A DNA stretch of 64,000 nucleotides, taken from positions 14,458,501 through 14,522,500 of the forward strand of contig AP031351.1 of the NCBI GenBank assembly GCA_037833965.1. Direction: 5' to 3'. The DNA is from Marchantia polymorpha subsp. ruderalis. Its lineage: Eukaryota > Streptophyta > Marchantiopsida > Marchantiales > Marchantiaceae. Within the stretch, counting starts at the first letter, position 1; the number at the start of each line of letters is the position of its first letter. Below, in pieces: positions 22,741-35,419 of the stretch. A program made the position numbers and the translations under genes. The notes below the pieces were generated by a model that saw nothing but the letters and a program-made list of their open reading frames with translations, ran no database searches and was not told the origin of the DNA.

Positions 22741-23607
22741 GATGAGCTCTCGACGGTCTTGGATGTTAGTGTTGTTCTCGCAGTTCATGCAAGAGGACGG
22801 TCCATCACCGGCCCTAAACTTCATCCGGAATGCAATCTTGCCCGTCCTCGGTGCAGCCGGTCAACTCAGAGGAGGACACAAGGCCACCAGCCAAGGCCCA
22901 AGGCCGAGGACGCCGTCCCGGACTTCCAGCGTTCCTCACGAGTACCGGACCCGGTGGTGCTCCGGGCCAGGGTCAAGCTGGAGGCGAATGAAAATCCAGT
23001 CGTCTGCACTTGTCTCTGTCTGAGGCCGTCTCGTCTGTCTTTCGGAAACGCGAGAAGAGCTCGTGGCGACGAAGGAAGGCGGACGGGCGGGGGCGGGAGT
23101 AGGGACGAGACAATCGTGCTGTCACGATCTGTCTGGCCTGCCAGTGCCAGTGCCAGTTCCAGTTCCTGCCGTCTTGGACAAATTTGTTTCGTCTGGTGAG
23201 TGCGGTTCGCCTTCAATTCGTCGACCGATTCGGAAAGAACAAATCTCGGACCTTTTCTGCTGCTGTCTTGTCCTCGGTCAATCCGTTCTCGAGGTTTTGC
23301 TCGGCCCTGCAGATTCTGTGGGGGTTTGGGCCAGCGCTTCGCCTCGGCTCTTGACAGCAGCCGCAGCAGCTCCAGCATCAGCGCACGGTCGTGCAGTCTC
23401 GATCACTTACCGGCTGTCATGGATCAGGCTCGCGGATCTGTGCCCGCGGATCTGTCTGCGGACAGGGAATGTTCTCGTGCAACTGTGGGAGCATGGGTGC
23501 CAATGTAGATCGGTAATTTCGATTTTATGGTGAGGACACGGTAGGCGCTCACTAGGGGTGTGGTTGCGAGAGTAGACATCGCACTTGTGTTGACCTAGAG
23601 AGGGATC
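22741..23607 (+). promoter_or_regulatory. GC-rich promoter/leader region of the golgin gene
   Basis: Base composition switches sharply to GC-rich and CpG-containing sequence just before the golgin start. Several long frames occur here on both strands, as expected from GC richness, but none has recognisable domains. A donor-like site (ctg|gtgagt, about 23197) suggests a possible 5' untranslated intron. The transcription start cannot be placed. Confidence 0.45.
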
Positions 23608-26600
23608 ATGGAGTCCGCGGAGCGCTTGAAAGCTGAGAATGACAGGCTCATGGCAGAGATGGCGTCCATGAAGAAGAAAATCAAGCTCGCTTTGAAGAAA
23701 CAGCAGGCCGATCTCCAAGCTAAAATTCAAGCTGCGGAGCAGCGGGCTGCGGCTGCCGAGGAAGCTTTAGCAGGCTCCGCAAATGGCTCTCCTTTGAAGG
23801 TCAATTCGCAGATCGCAGCGCCTCAGAGCCCAGGGAGCGCATTGAATGGTGATTCTTCGCCCCGTCTCTCCCTTGGGTCCGAGGGCGTTTTTCCTGTGCA
23901 CGGAGAAATGCCAGCTTCCCCGGAGATCAACAATGGGGAGATTTCACATCCTTTGTCCGAGATTTCTCCTGACCGAGGAGGAGCGCAAATTGTTGTGGAC
24001 AGCTTGCGGGCAGAGCTTAAATCGGAAATTGAAGCCGGGCGAAGTCGAGACTATGCAGCTGCCAAGGAGAGGCAACTCTTGGAGAGCGAAATCACCGAAT
24101 GTAATTATCTCTGTGTGTGCGTGCGGACTTGCTTGTACAACGCCTCCACTCTTCCCATGCTTTACACCCTCCCCCTCTTCTGCTTGGTAATGTCTGATAT
24201 TTGGCGCAATGCTGAGATGCGAAAAAATTACTCGATGTCCAAAGCTGGATTTACAGCAGAATTATTGCGTTCGATTGCTGCACTTGTATTTATTAGCGTT
24301 GTGCCTGGAGAAATCATCCTTTCAGTCATTCTCCCAAGATATCTGGATGAAAGATGTTGTTTTAATAACATGGCCAAAGTCTAACTCAGAGCAGACATGG
24401 GGCAAGTGTAAACCAGCTCACCCGGCCTGGTTAAGCTTTCAAGTCTCAAGTGGGAACTTCCTAGAGAAGTTTTCTGTCGCGAAACAGGATAATCATTACA
24501 AATTTTGTGAGCTTCGTGCTTACCTTTGCTACTTGTTTAGTGCAGTGAAGAAGACAAATGAAACGATCGTCAAACATAAAGATCAAGAAAGAATCGAGTT
24601 CGAAGAGAAGCTGAGACTCTTGAACGAAAGTTTTGAGAAACGTGTAGAGCATCTAACAAAGGTGTGGACTCTTTCGTCTGTCTACTCTGGCACACCTTAT
24701 TAAAGTTGATTAAAGCTTCGAAAGGTTGCACTATGCTGAATTCCGTTCATTTACATTTGTGATACTCTTCTACAGAGCAATGAAAAGCTCGAAGTCCAAC
24801 TCATGGCGGCGGCAGGGCAAGTGAATGAAGCTTTCTCTCGAATGTCCGCCACTCAAGACGATATAGAGCGCCTATCGAAGGAAGGAAATGAAGCGAATCG
24901 TGCGCGTGCAAGTCTTGCCTCGGAGAATGAAAGGCTCGCTTCAGAGCACGAAAGGCTTTCTTCTGAGCTTGAAAAGTAAACCTCCTGGATACACGGACTA
25001 AAAGTTCTCTTTGACACTTTTTAAAGTTAGGCTTTCGCCTGGTCCCTTTTTTTATCTGAATATATAATATTAGCATATAATAATAAGTTGTCACATCCAA
25101 GTGTCGTCATTTTACAACGAACCATTCACTTCTAACTTTATTTTTTCGCTGTCTCAGTACATTCAAAGAACTGGAGCAGGCAAATAATTCTCTATCAGAA
25201 GCACAGAAGATGCTTCGAGAAAAAACTAAGGTATGAGCATGATGGTGGCGTATTGTGATGCTAATTTTTGAGTCGAAATGAAGAGCGCATCTTATTTGGT
25301 GAATAATCTCAATCTCACTGAAACGCGCAGGAGATAGAAGACCTGGCTGCCGCGCGCAAATCTGCTCAGGAAGGCCAGGAAGCTGCGGTGGCCCAGCTCA
25401 TGGAACGGCTGGCCGAGGTAATCTTCCACCGAACTGGCTGGCTGGACGCACCATACCTATATTGATTATCAATCTTATTAAATGTTACAGGGAGATATGA
25501 AAAGAGAAACTTCCAGTATTGTATCCCCGAGGTGCAGTTGGGACTAAATTTCAGGCACTTCCTTGTCCCTCTGAGTGTAAAGTTCTGAGTTGGTGCTGGT
25601 ATTTGTCAGCTTGATATACTTGTTTTGTCTCATAAACACCTGATTGTCGAGTATGGGTGACCCAGGTGTGAAATTCGGGCTGTCCCAAGTTTCCTCTGGA
25701 AAATCCTGGCATCAAAATGTGCTCAATGGAAATGGCAGTTGCCCTCTCTGCAGTTGTACATTTGTACTCGTAATGGTTTGTCTCTAAGGCCTCACTAGCT
25801 TGGCTGATCGATCTTACAGATAATAAAGGAGATAGTGCACACTAACAACGAGCACTGTTGCTCCGTTTGATGAACAGAGTGAGGTGTACCAGTAGAAGAA
25901 TTACACTTAGGTGCTACTAACAGAGGTGTAAAACCTACCTGACGTATTAGATTGTGAAATGCAGATGGAGAGTACTGGAACTTGCCAACAAGCAGAGGTG
26001 CGTGTGCTGTAGTTTTCTCTAAAATTTATTCTACTTATGGTTTTTTTGCTGAACCTAGCTTACTTTAAAAATAATATTATATTCTTTCTTTTGTCATGTG
26101 TTGGTTTGTCGCGGCAAATCGTCATCTCAAAATCTGTACGTTACCTTGTGCGTTTACACTTGCCTGATAATTTATGCTGTTTATTGTTGGATAAAAATTT
26201 ATGAGCATCAGTTTCTGCGAGAGGCCGCCGAAGAAAGAGTGAAGAGATTGCTTGATGAGAAGGAACATCTTCAAAAGGAGCTGGAGAGAAGCAGCGAAGC
26301 AGTTATGAGCTTGAAGGGTGAACTCAATGCTCTTCAACAACGGTTAACTTCCTTAGAAGCTAGTCCCGTAACGCCTGTAGACCAGGATAATAGTACTGGT
26401 GAACAGGCCAAGGCCCTGGACTCCGTGACCATTAGTAAAGGAGAGCTGGCACTTCGTGAATCAATAGCCGAGCTGAAAGCTGAAAACGAAGCTCTACATT
26501 TACAACTTGAAGTCAAATCACAGGGTGCTGCATTGGGGAGCCTTCAGCCAGACGGTGGTAACTTGGAATCAGTTGCACGGGATGCAAGCGTTATAATACG

Positions 26601-29600
26601 GGCGGATAATGTCGATGAAGTAGCAGTTTTGAAGGAGAGGTTGCATGCTCTGCAAGAAGAAATAAAACATCTATCCAAAGCCCATAGTGAGGCTCTACAG
26701 AAGATTGAGACGTTAACAAAGGAACTTGTTGAAGGTAGGGGTAAAACCTTTGACTTTGAGAAAAGTTATCTTCTTTTTAGTCGGAAAGTTTGATCACCAT
26801 AATGTTGCGTCAATAGTAAGCTCTACGCCGTTTTCAGCGGGCTGTGCATACAATTTCCTGTTAGATGGGGATTACATGATGGTTTGCTGCCATTGAGGGG
26901 TAAATTTACAACTTGAGCTCTTGTCTAATCGTATCGAAAGGAGGAATTTTTTTAATGGTTTGATAAACAATGAGTTTTATTCGAACAGAACCAGTGACAC
27001 TGTGTTTTCTTTACTCAGCTGGTATGAAGTTGGATAGTGAAACAAAGTCACGAGATGACAAGTATGCAGAGCTGGATGCCAAATTTGGGCGTCTGCAGAA
27101 ACGGGCAAAGCAACGGATACAGGAAGTTCAAAAGGTGCGGATACTTCCAGCTTAAGTTTCAACTCTTAAATTTGAAGTCACGTTCAATAAATATGATGTT
27201 CAGTCGTAGATCTTCTTCTGTTATGTCCGAGCTCATTTAACTCTGCACTTTCAGAAAGGTGACAGTTACATACACTACTGATCTGCATACGTTGAACTTT
27301 ATTGTGAAAGCTTGTATAATTGTATCGAAGCACTATATAACTCAACTCAAAGCAGTTTTCTTGTGCTTGGGGTCTCTCGGTTGAAGACCAGGACTGGCAC
27401 ATTGTGTGTCCTAATTTTAAAACTAATTGGTGTACATTGTTGTGTTTGTTCACCACATGATTGTCTGTTTTCTTCTTATGTTCATTTTATAGGAGAAGGA
27501 CGAAGTGGAAGTTCAGCTTACAGCAGCCGGTGAGAAGGCGGCCCAAGCCCTTTCGAAACAAGCTGCAGTTCAAGATGAGCTGGACCGTGCTCGACTTCAA
27601 GCGGGTGAAGCATTGCGTTCTTTGAGTGCCGAGAGACAAGAGTTGCGATTGACTAACAACAAGTGAGCTCATGGACACTTCAAAGTAAAACATGCGTTAG
27701 GTTGAAAAGCTGAAACTGCCATATGTAATTGCATGAAAGACTTATGAACGTCTTGAAAACAACATCATCATATTTTTACATATGATAATCTTTTTTTCAT
27801 GACGTTCATGTATATCTTTATAGATGACGTCCTTGTATAAACAAAGATTTTTATCTTACCTTGATAACATCTTTGTTGTCAGACTGAAAGAGGAAATCGA
27901 AGATGTTCGACGAGTGCTTGAAGCGAAGGAACATAACCTTTCAGAATCTCGGCGAATAGCGTCTGAGAAGGACCAGGTCTGCTCTTTGCTTGCTTCTTGT
28001 CTTGGGAAAAACGTTTTATTATGCCAGTGATTTTTGAAATATCTCAAACCGAGCCTCTGAGACTCGATCACACAGATTGCTTTGGAGATGGCTGCTCAGC
28101 TGAAAGAATCGGAATCAATACACGAAGCCGCTCTCTTGGACCTGAAAGAAAAGCATCAAAAGGTAGGGGCTTTACTAAAATTTCTGGATCGGATTTTTAT
28201 TTATTTATGGAGCAACACGGTATAATTTTTGGATTAGTTGACTCATGATTCTGTTGGGTTTGTTGCACTTGTAGGTAGTTGATGATCTGAAAGCTCAGGT
28301 TGCTGACGGACTCGCAGATAGTACCAAATTGGTTGAAACAATCTCTGCGTTGCAGGTTTGCCACCTTATGCATCTGCTAAATTATCTGAACAATAGATTT
28401 GCCGAATCTTTTGAATGAAGTCTAAATTTGCGTGTAAGATATCTCCCTTCAGGGAACTGTTATCTGAATGCGTGACAGAATCTCATAAAGTTCCTGGCTT
28501 TCCTCACAGAAGCTTAGCTGTGAATGTGCATTACGCAGTATGGAGGCTGTTAGTTTGAGTAGCAAATGTTTTACATAGATTCAGAGGCAGAAAACAAGTA
28601 TTTTTTTTGAGACCTTACGCTGTTCGCACTTTCCTGTAAATACAAGGCTGAGTTGTCAACAAAGGAAGCAAAGCTTGCTGAACTGGAAGCAGCTTCCAGT
28701 GGAGAGGTGGTTCGGTTAGGTGCTTCTCTTGAAGCTGCCAAAGGGGAAGTTTCGCGCCTTGAGCAGGAGCATGTACGTTGCCACTTATCTCTGTCCGAAA
28801 TAAATTTACGAATGAAATTTAGATCTCCAACAGTATCTGAAAGTTTGGTAGCCAACATCTTTTTGTGTCTTGTATTTCATGATACTTTTGTAGAGCAAGG
28901 AACGATGAATACATGTGAATTCAAGAGATAAACGTTTTATTCGGACAACTCATTGGATCATCTAACAGACTTTGGCTTGTTTGACCTAAACGAACGTTAT
29001 CAGAAAAAGGAACAGGAGCTGTGGCAGACTAGTTTAGAGAAACTCAAAAAAAAACTAGAAGACTCAGAACTTGCTCTCCGTCAACACGAGCGTGATACTG
29101 CAGAGATGCGAAGTAAGTCATGAATCCTTCTTCTTGAAGCCCAGCCTCTCTTAGCAGACCTTCATGTTTCTTCTTGGATTCTGCCCGGAATCAGCCTTGG
29201 AATGTTAAGGTGAGGGCATAGCAGTCATTTTCTTCTTAGAAGACTTCTAGTTTAAGGCTGCTGATCCTTGTTGTCACAAGTTTGCGGGTCGTTGACATGG
29301 ACTTTGACTTGATTCCAGCCCAGTTAGAGTCCGAGTTGGAAAAGAAGCGCCAAGCTTTGAGTGCTGTACAATCAGATCTTGCTGCCGCAAACGAGCAGGT
29401 AAGTCTCCAGCAGAATGCGATGTTTCGGTTTCCTTTTCAGAGACGGAGACCATTGTTGGATCAGTGGCAACAACCTTGAGCTTATTTACAGCACTGCTCG
29501 TACCAGTTGCATCGTGTACGTTCTCACGACTGGAGGAGTAGTTACTTGTCTTATACCTGTCTCGAAGATAATGCATTATGATTGGTGGTCCTTTACTTGA

Positions 29601-32600
29601 TTATGACATGTTTGTGGCATCAAACACTTCCTGGGTGTTCAGGCAGCTCGCGTTGCTAATGATCTGGCCTCGTACAAAGTTCGCGCTTACGCTCTTCTAC
29701 AAAGGAAGGAAGCAGAGCTATCTGCAGCCAAAGATGTCGAACTCGTTGCTGCACAAGAAGCAGCTCTGAAGGTGACGCAAAGAAAATGTTAATTCTAGAC
29801 TTTGTTTTGTATTAATTCAAATTGTCTCAATATTTATGTTTCGCCTGCTAGCTTCGTTCATAAATACAAGAATTACCGGGGTGAAACCTAAAAGTTCAGA
29901 AATAACTGCTATGGTTGACTAGGAGCGTCGGACTCGGCCAAATTGAAAAATATTCCTTTCACTATATTCTTGCAGGAGGCAAAACGCGATGCTGCTGCTG
30001 CATCAGCGGAAAGGGATACTGCCAGGAAAGCCTTGCAGGAAGTTGTTTCAGACTATGAAACTAAACTGGCTGCCAGGTATTTAGAAAAAGATTTCTTCGT
30101 CAAGTTACTTTGCTGTTCGGGTTGCATGTCGTCCTTGCAAATGGTATTTAGCTATTTGGCACGCCGAATACCTGACAAGTTCTTTATCAGGACATGGTTC
30201 ATCTATACATGGGTCCTGTTATTCCTGCACAGCTAGAAACTTTCCTGATAAGAATTGTATTGCAGGGGGGTAGCACTACTCGATGCCGAACAGCGTATTA
30301 GGGATGCAGTAATCAAGTTGGAAGTTGCCAAAGGGCACTTAGCCGCTGAACAGCTTGAATGGCAAAGTCGTTTGGAAGAAGTTGAAGCCTCTTGGCGCTG
30401 TAAGGCCCTTTTTCTGAAATTTATGATAGTTTCTCAGCTAGGTCAAGTGGTGGGGTATGTTGTTGGAAACTACTGGTCCAGTTTAGGCCTTGCTAAGGGT
30501 GACCTCTTACCCGTTTTCTGATGAAATTTCCTGGTGACCTTTCGTTTATTTATGCATACGACCGTGTATCGCTTGTCAAGTATCAAAACCATCAAGCTGC
30601 ACGTACTGGTGTTTTAATTTGGTGACATAGGCTGACGTGGACCTGTTTTGCAGCAAGACTTGAGACCTTGGAGGGTAAGGTGAAAGATACGGTGGAACCT
30701 GACTTGAGACAGGAGTATACAGCAGTTTTGAATGACTACGAGAATCTTAAGGTTTTTACAAAATTTTCCCTCGCTCGCTTTTGTCCCTTCAAAATTCGTC
30801 TTTACATCTTCGTCAAACTATAATAGCTGAATGGTATATTCAAAAGGTATGTACGTCCCTACCTGCAGAGTGAATTTGAGTCATTCCGGGAAATGGTTGA
30901 CAAGATGATCGAGGACAAAGATGGAGAGATTTCTCGGCTTTTGGAAGACAATACAGCATTGCAAAGATCACTTCAGCAGCAGCAGCAATATCATCAACAA
31001 AGCTCGGTATGCTAGGTTTCTTCTTGTTGTAATTGAGATGATCAAACAAGTCCTTATATTTGGATGTAGCATACTTGAGATGCCTGACGAGGTTTTGTTG
31101 ATTTCCCCGGTGGAGTATTTTCTTATCGCGCTGTCCGATGCATAATCTCTATATATTGATCAAACATCATCGCATTGTAGATCCAACGTCCGGAGCCGAC
31201 TGTCCAAGGTAAGACGCCATGACTTGTTTGAGTGACAGTGAAGAAACTTTATCTTGACTGCTTGCTCTGCTCTGTCTGAGAGACGCAGTTTGTCCGTGCT
31301 TTCCAAGAGGACTGAAATGAGTTCATGCGGTCTTCGGAAGAAAAAATTGAATTGGCTCAACTTTTATCGTTCAAATCTGATCCTTCGATTGGCTCTTGAC
31401 AGCAGCTCCTGATGCTTCAGATGCAGCTTCGATGGTTGCGCTTGCAGAGCATCAAATATTGGTTAGTGCTTTTGTTTCTGCCAGGCTCATAGTCTTCGAA
31501 GTTGCTCACTTTGTATCGAAGGCGTGGTTTGTTTCAGTTTGAACACATTCAGATGCTCACGTTCAGATTTATGAAGAAGTTTTGCTCGTTGTAAGAGGCA
31601 GGTAGAATTGATGTATGTTAGTCCGCCGTCGGCCAACTCTTGACGGCACGTAGCTACTATGGCATCGGTCGCCGCTCTGAAACTATTTGCTGCTCCGCAA
31701 ACTTAGTTTGATTTTTTGTGCAGGTATTGGCTAGGCAGCAGGCACAACGGGAAGATGAAGTTTCTCAGTGTCGACGCCACATCCAGGCCTTGCAGGTTAC
31801 TCCCGGACTCACTTGTGTGTGTTTAAATTTTTTCAATGTAAAAGCATATGCAAGGTTAACTTCGGTTCGAAGGAAAACCGGACATAATAGGTCTACTAGC
31901 ACATCAAGTAATTCCAGTAACTGTTCCCGCATCTCGTGTTGAGTACTTGCACTCGATCATCCTAAATAAATATAAATACAAATGAAAATTACGGTATGTC
32001 TGGCAGGAAGAAATTGCTGAACTGGAGCAGGAAAATCGGCTGCACAGTCAACAAGTGAGTAATTCAGTGTATTTAGTTCCGTCAACTCTGCTAAGGTGTA
32101 ATAATAGGACTTGTAGCAGGGTGTACTTACTGTTAGTTACCTTTTGTCTCAAGTTTTACTTTTGGACCAAGTTCGAAGTTTATGCCTATTAATTACTAAT
32201 GAGATCCGTTATGCAGGAAAATCTGCTGAAGGAAGAAGTGAGAAATTTAGAGCGCGCTCACAAGCGGGATGGTGTGGACATGACATACCTGAAGAATATA
32301 ATTTTAAAGTTGATTGAAACGGGTATGGTTCATTCGTTCATCGACCGAATATTAGAGGACTGACTTGCTCCTGGATTGCATGCGAGTTCTTGTTGATGAT
32401 GCTTGTCATGACGTATGCATCTCACATGCACTTGTTTGTAAAGCATCTGGTCCGTAATGAAACTCTTGTATCTGTGTAACCTCATTACCGCAGGTGAAGT
32501 GGAGGCTCTTCTCCCAGTCGTTGCTATGCTTTTGCAGTTCAGCCCGGAAGAAGTAAGCAATGTTTCTTGTCATCCACTACACCCAAGTACTACCTGTGGT

Positions 32601-32805
32601 CTCCTCGCAATTACTTAAAAGTTTGAATGGTGTCTGTGGTTTCCGCTTTCACACTAACCCCTTCCCTGGTTTGCAGCTGAAAAGATGTCATGATACATAC
32701 AACAACGCAACTATGAGTGACAAACCCCTGAGTATTCCAGCTGTTGTTGAGACGCCCCCCTCTACACCCAGCTCATTCTTTTCGAGGCTCACCAATTTTT
32801 CTTAG
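23608..32805 (+). CDS. GRIP: GRIP-domain golgin (trans-Golgi coiled-coil tether), 27 exons
   Basis: Spliced model, all junctions GT-AG and phase-consistent, 1162 residues. Exons: 23608-24100, 24546-24661, 24776-24975, 25158-25230, 25331-25417, 25965-25997, 26212-26734, 27019-27134, 27493-27662, 27883-27976, 28076-28162, 28275-28355, 28647-28772, 29004-29112, 29319-29398, 29643-29771, 29976-30076, 30266-30399, 30654-30751, 30869-31006, 31181-31208, 31403-31461, 31724-31795, 32007-32054, 32217-32322, 32494-32552, 32677-32805. An in-frame TAG lies 12 nt before the ATG. Nearly the whole protein is heptad-rich coiled coil (Glu/Lys/Leu/Ala). The C-terminal GRIP domain (about residues 1073-1130) includes 'VDMTYLKNIILKLIETGEVE' with the conserved Tyr at about 1089. 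By family knowledge the domain binds ARL1 at the trans-Golgi. The plant GRIP golgin I recall is about 790 residues, so this one is longer. The 33-nt exon at 25965 is the least certain. Confidence 0.92.
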
Positions 32806-33753
32806 AAGACATGGAGCACGAAGTGCACCACATGCGAACTGCCTCACTTTTGATTTCATGTACCATACCTGCTACCTTAAGACAGAAAATAAACTCAAGG
32901 ATTATTTTTGAGCAAATTTATGTTACAACTCGTGTACAAAGCGTTTTCATGATTCTCAAGCCTCCAGTAGTCTAGCCTCAGTAGTGCCTGGTACCGTAGG
33001 CCCTAATTGAAATCTAGCCCCGCGTAAGCAGGCTTTGATAAGATTCATATTCTGTCTAAGGTAGTCTTTAGCTTGTTGCCCAATCAACCAAGGAAAGGCG
33101 CCGTGGGAGCCTTGCTTTAGCTGTAGATTGGGTTGCCATTGTAGACTGGCCAATTATTACAGAAATTATTCATTACTTTCTCCATGGTGATGGGATCTAT
33201 CGTTCTACAGTGATGCCTAGAGGTAGAGATGTTTTATCCCTGAATGTGCCTAAACATCGAGCACCTGATGCATCCACCGTTTTGAACATACTCATGTGGA
33301 TATGTTTGTGATTATCTGAAGGCCTTCTACACAAGATTACGATGTAAAGTCACGTTAGAATATTTGTTTATGTATAGCATGGGTGATGGAGGCAAATTGT
33401 ATTCGCGCAGGAGTTAGTGTTCATCGAGTGGAATAAAGCGCGATGACGATCGCAAACGCGTATGTTTGGTCATTCAATAGTTTCAAAATCAAAGTCTTCA
33501 AATGGACTATAATTATATTCATAGCCTTTTCTTGCAAGTACGCGTAGGTGTTGTTATTATTATTGTTGAACGGTTTTGGCCTCATGTAACACTATGAAGG
33601 GAAGAGTTTATTAGAAGATTATGCGAGAATGGCAACAGTTCATCAGAAAATAGAACATGTAAAATTAAGTTTCGTTCACTAGTAAAATTTATATATGAAA
33701 AGTAAAATCCGGGTTGATATTTCTTGTTTAGAGTTATATTTTATTATATTAGA
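32806..33753. other. 3' flank of the golgin gene
   Basis: Contains the golgin 3' untranslated region, including an AATAAA-like 'gaaaataaactc' at about 32885. No further gene seen. Confidence 0.5.
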
Positions 33754-33810
33754 AATAAAATAAAATTTTATCCTTGTATCTTAATACAAGGATAGAATTC
33801 TATTTTATTA
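33754..33810. repeat. 57-bp fold-back sequence
   Basis: Arms 33754-33779 and 33784-33810 are inverted complements of about 26 bp. The inner 11 bp (tatccttgtat / atacaaggata) are perfect around a 4-nt loop, and the outer AT-rich part has a few mismatches. Confidence 0.75.
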
Positions 33811-34549
33811 GTAATGTGGCATTTAATTCTTATAGATGTATAGATCGTTGATAATTAATTTAGTTGACTATTACATTCATTCTTTATTTGTCAAACTTAA
33901 AATTATAAAATATTATAAATAATATTATAAATTTTTAAATTATTTCATTGTACGTTTAAATAATTTAAGATGACTAACATCTTAATCTTTTATGGTTGTA
34001 CAATTTAGTTTTGAATCTGTTCAAATTCTTACATTATTGACGGTGTATTTATTAGATTTTTAATTGTTTTCCAAATTAATTAATAGAATGAATATGATTC
34101 TCATTGAACCAAATATTATATTGGAATATTTGTAATAATGAATTTTCTTTTGAATATGAAAATTTTTCATGATTAATTATCTAGTTTGGTAGAGTAAATA
34201 ACATTGGTTGATTTGTGAATTATTTTAATTGTAATATATTTTTTTGTAATTGTAACACATGAAATGTAAAGTGTGTTTTCATATGTGATAAAAGTAGTCA
34301 AATTATAATAACTTTCATTAACACATTTCAATATCACAAAAACATCAATCAATCTAGAATTAAATTTTGATGTTCTTATAAAATTATTTTTTCTAAATAA
34401 CTAAACATGATATTCTAAAACTAACTCTCTACAATAAATATATTTACAATGTTTTTCTTTTCGAACAATCAACAATTTCTCTTTGTTTGATGTGATATTC
34501 ACAGAGAGAGTTTATTACATATTACAATGGATTTTCATATTACAATTGA

Positions 34550-34705
34550 GAGAGTTTTGTGTATGCATTTATAAAATTGTTATATACAAATTTCACAAGA
34601 GCTAAAAGAATTAACTATATTTTTTTTTTATTAAAGAGAGTTTTGTGTATGCATTTATAGAATTGTCGTATGTAAATCTCACAACAGTTAAAAGTGTTTA
34701 CTATT
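34550..34705 (+). repeat. Tandem direct repeat, period 86 bp
   Basis: Copies start at 34550 and 34636 with 'gagagttttgtgtatgcatt' and remain similar for about 70 bp, through 'aaaattgtnntatnnaaat' to 'ttaactat'/'tttactat'. Confidence 0.75.
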
Positions 34706-35419
34706 GTTCTAATATAAATGTGTGTAAAATATTCTCTACTGTTTTATTAGCTTGCTTTGTTTCACCATCATTAGAAATATGATAAGCCATGGACATTGTT
34801 ATTTTTGTTTTGATAAAATTAAACAAAAATTTTCAAAACAAACTAGTGAAATGAATAACTGATTGACAAGTGATTAAAATTTTACTTAATCTATGATTTA
34901 CAAAAACTATATCTAAATACAATTGAGCAAGTTCTGAGATCATCATCGTTTATGTGATTTGTTTGATGTTAATCATCTTGCTCAACTTATTAAAAAAACC
35001 ATAATGGATTAATTTTTTTAACAAGTTTGTGACAATTCATGTATTAAATTCATGGTAATATGGTAACTTAAAAACGTATGTTTATTTTTGAGTGAAACTC
35101 TCAAATCTAGTGTTATTGTATGACATTCATTTTTGTACTTGACACATAAATAGCCAATTTGATATCTCCATCAAGATTGTACCACTTGAGTATATGTGTG
35201 TATAACAGAACATCTTTCAAATAACTGAAAAAATAACTATTGAGTTGTTTTTTATTTTCATTTTTGGATTTTGCCTAACATAAATATCCAAATTTGAGCT
35301 AGACGAGCAAAACCTTTTACAATTTTTTGATAAAAATCTATAACTACTAAAAAAAATTTAGATTTAGTTTAATACTTTAATAATGTTCATTTTCAAATAA
35401 CTTCTTATATTTCATTAAT

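Noticed and set aside
22742..23533. Several long overlapping open frames upstream of the golgin
   Set aside because: They occur on both strands in the same GC-rich DNA, have no domains, and are rich in Arg/Ser/Pro as composition predicts.
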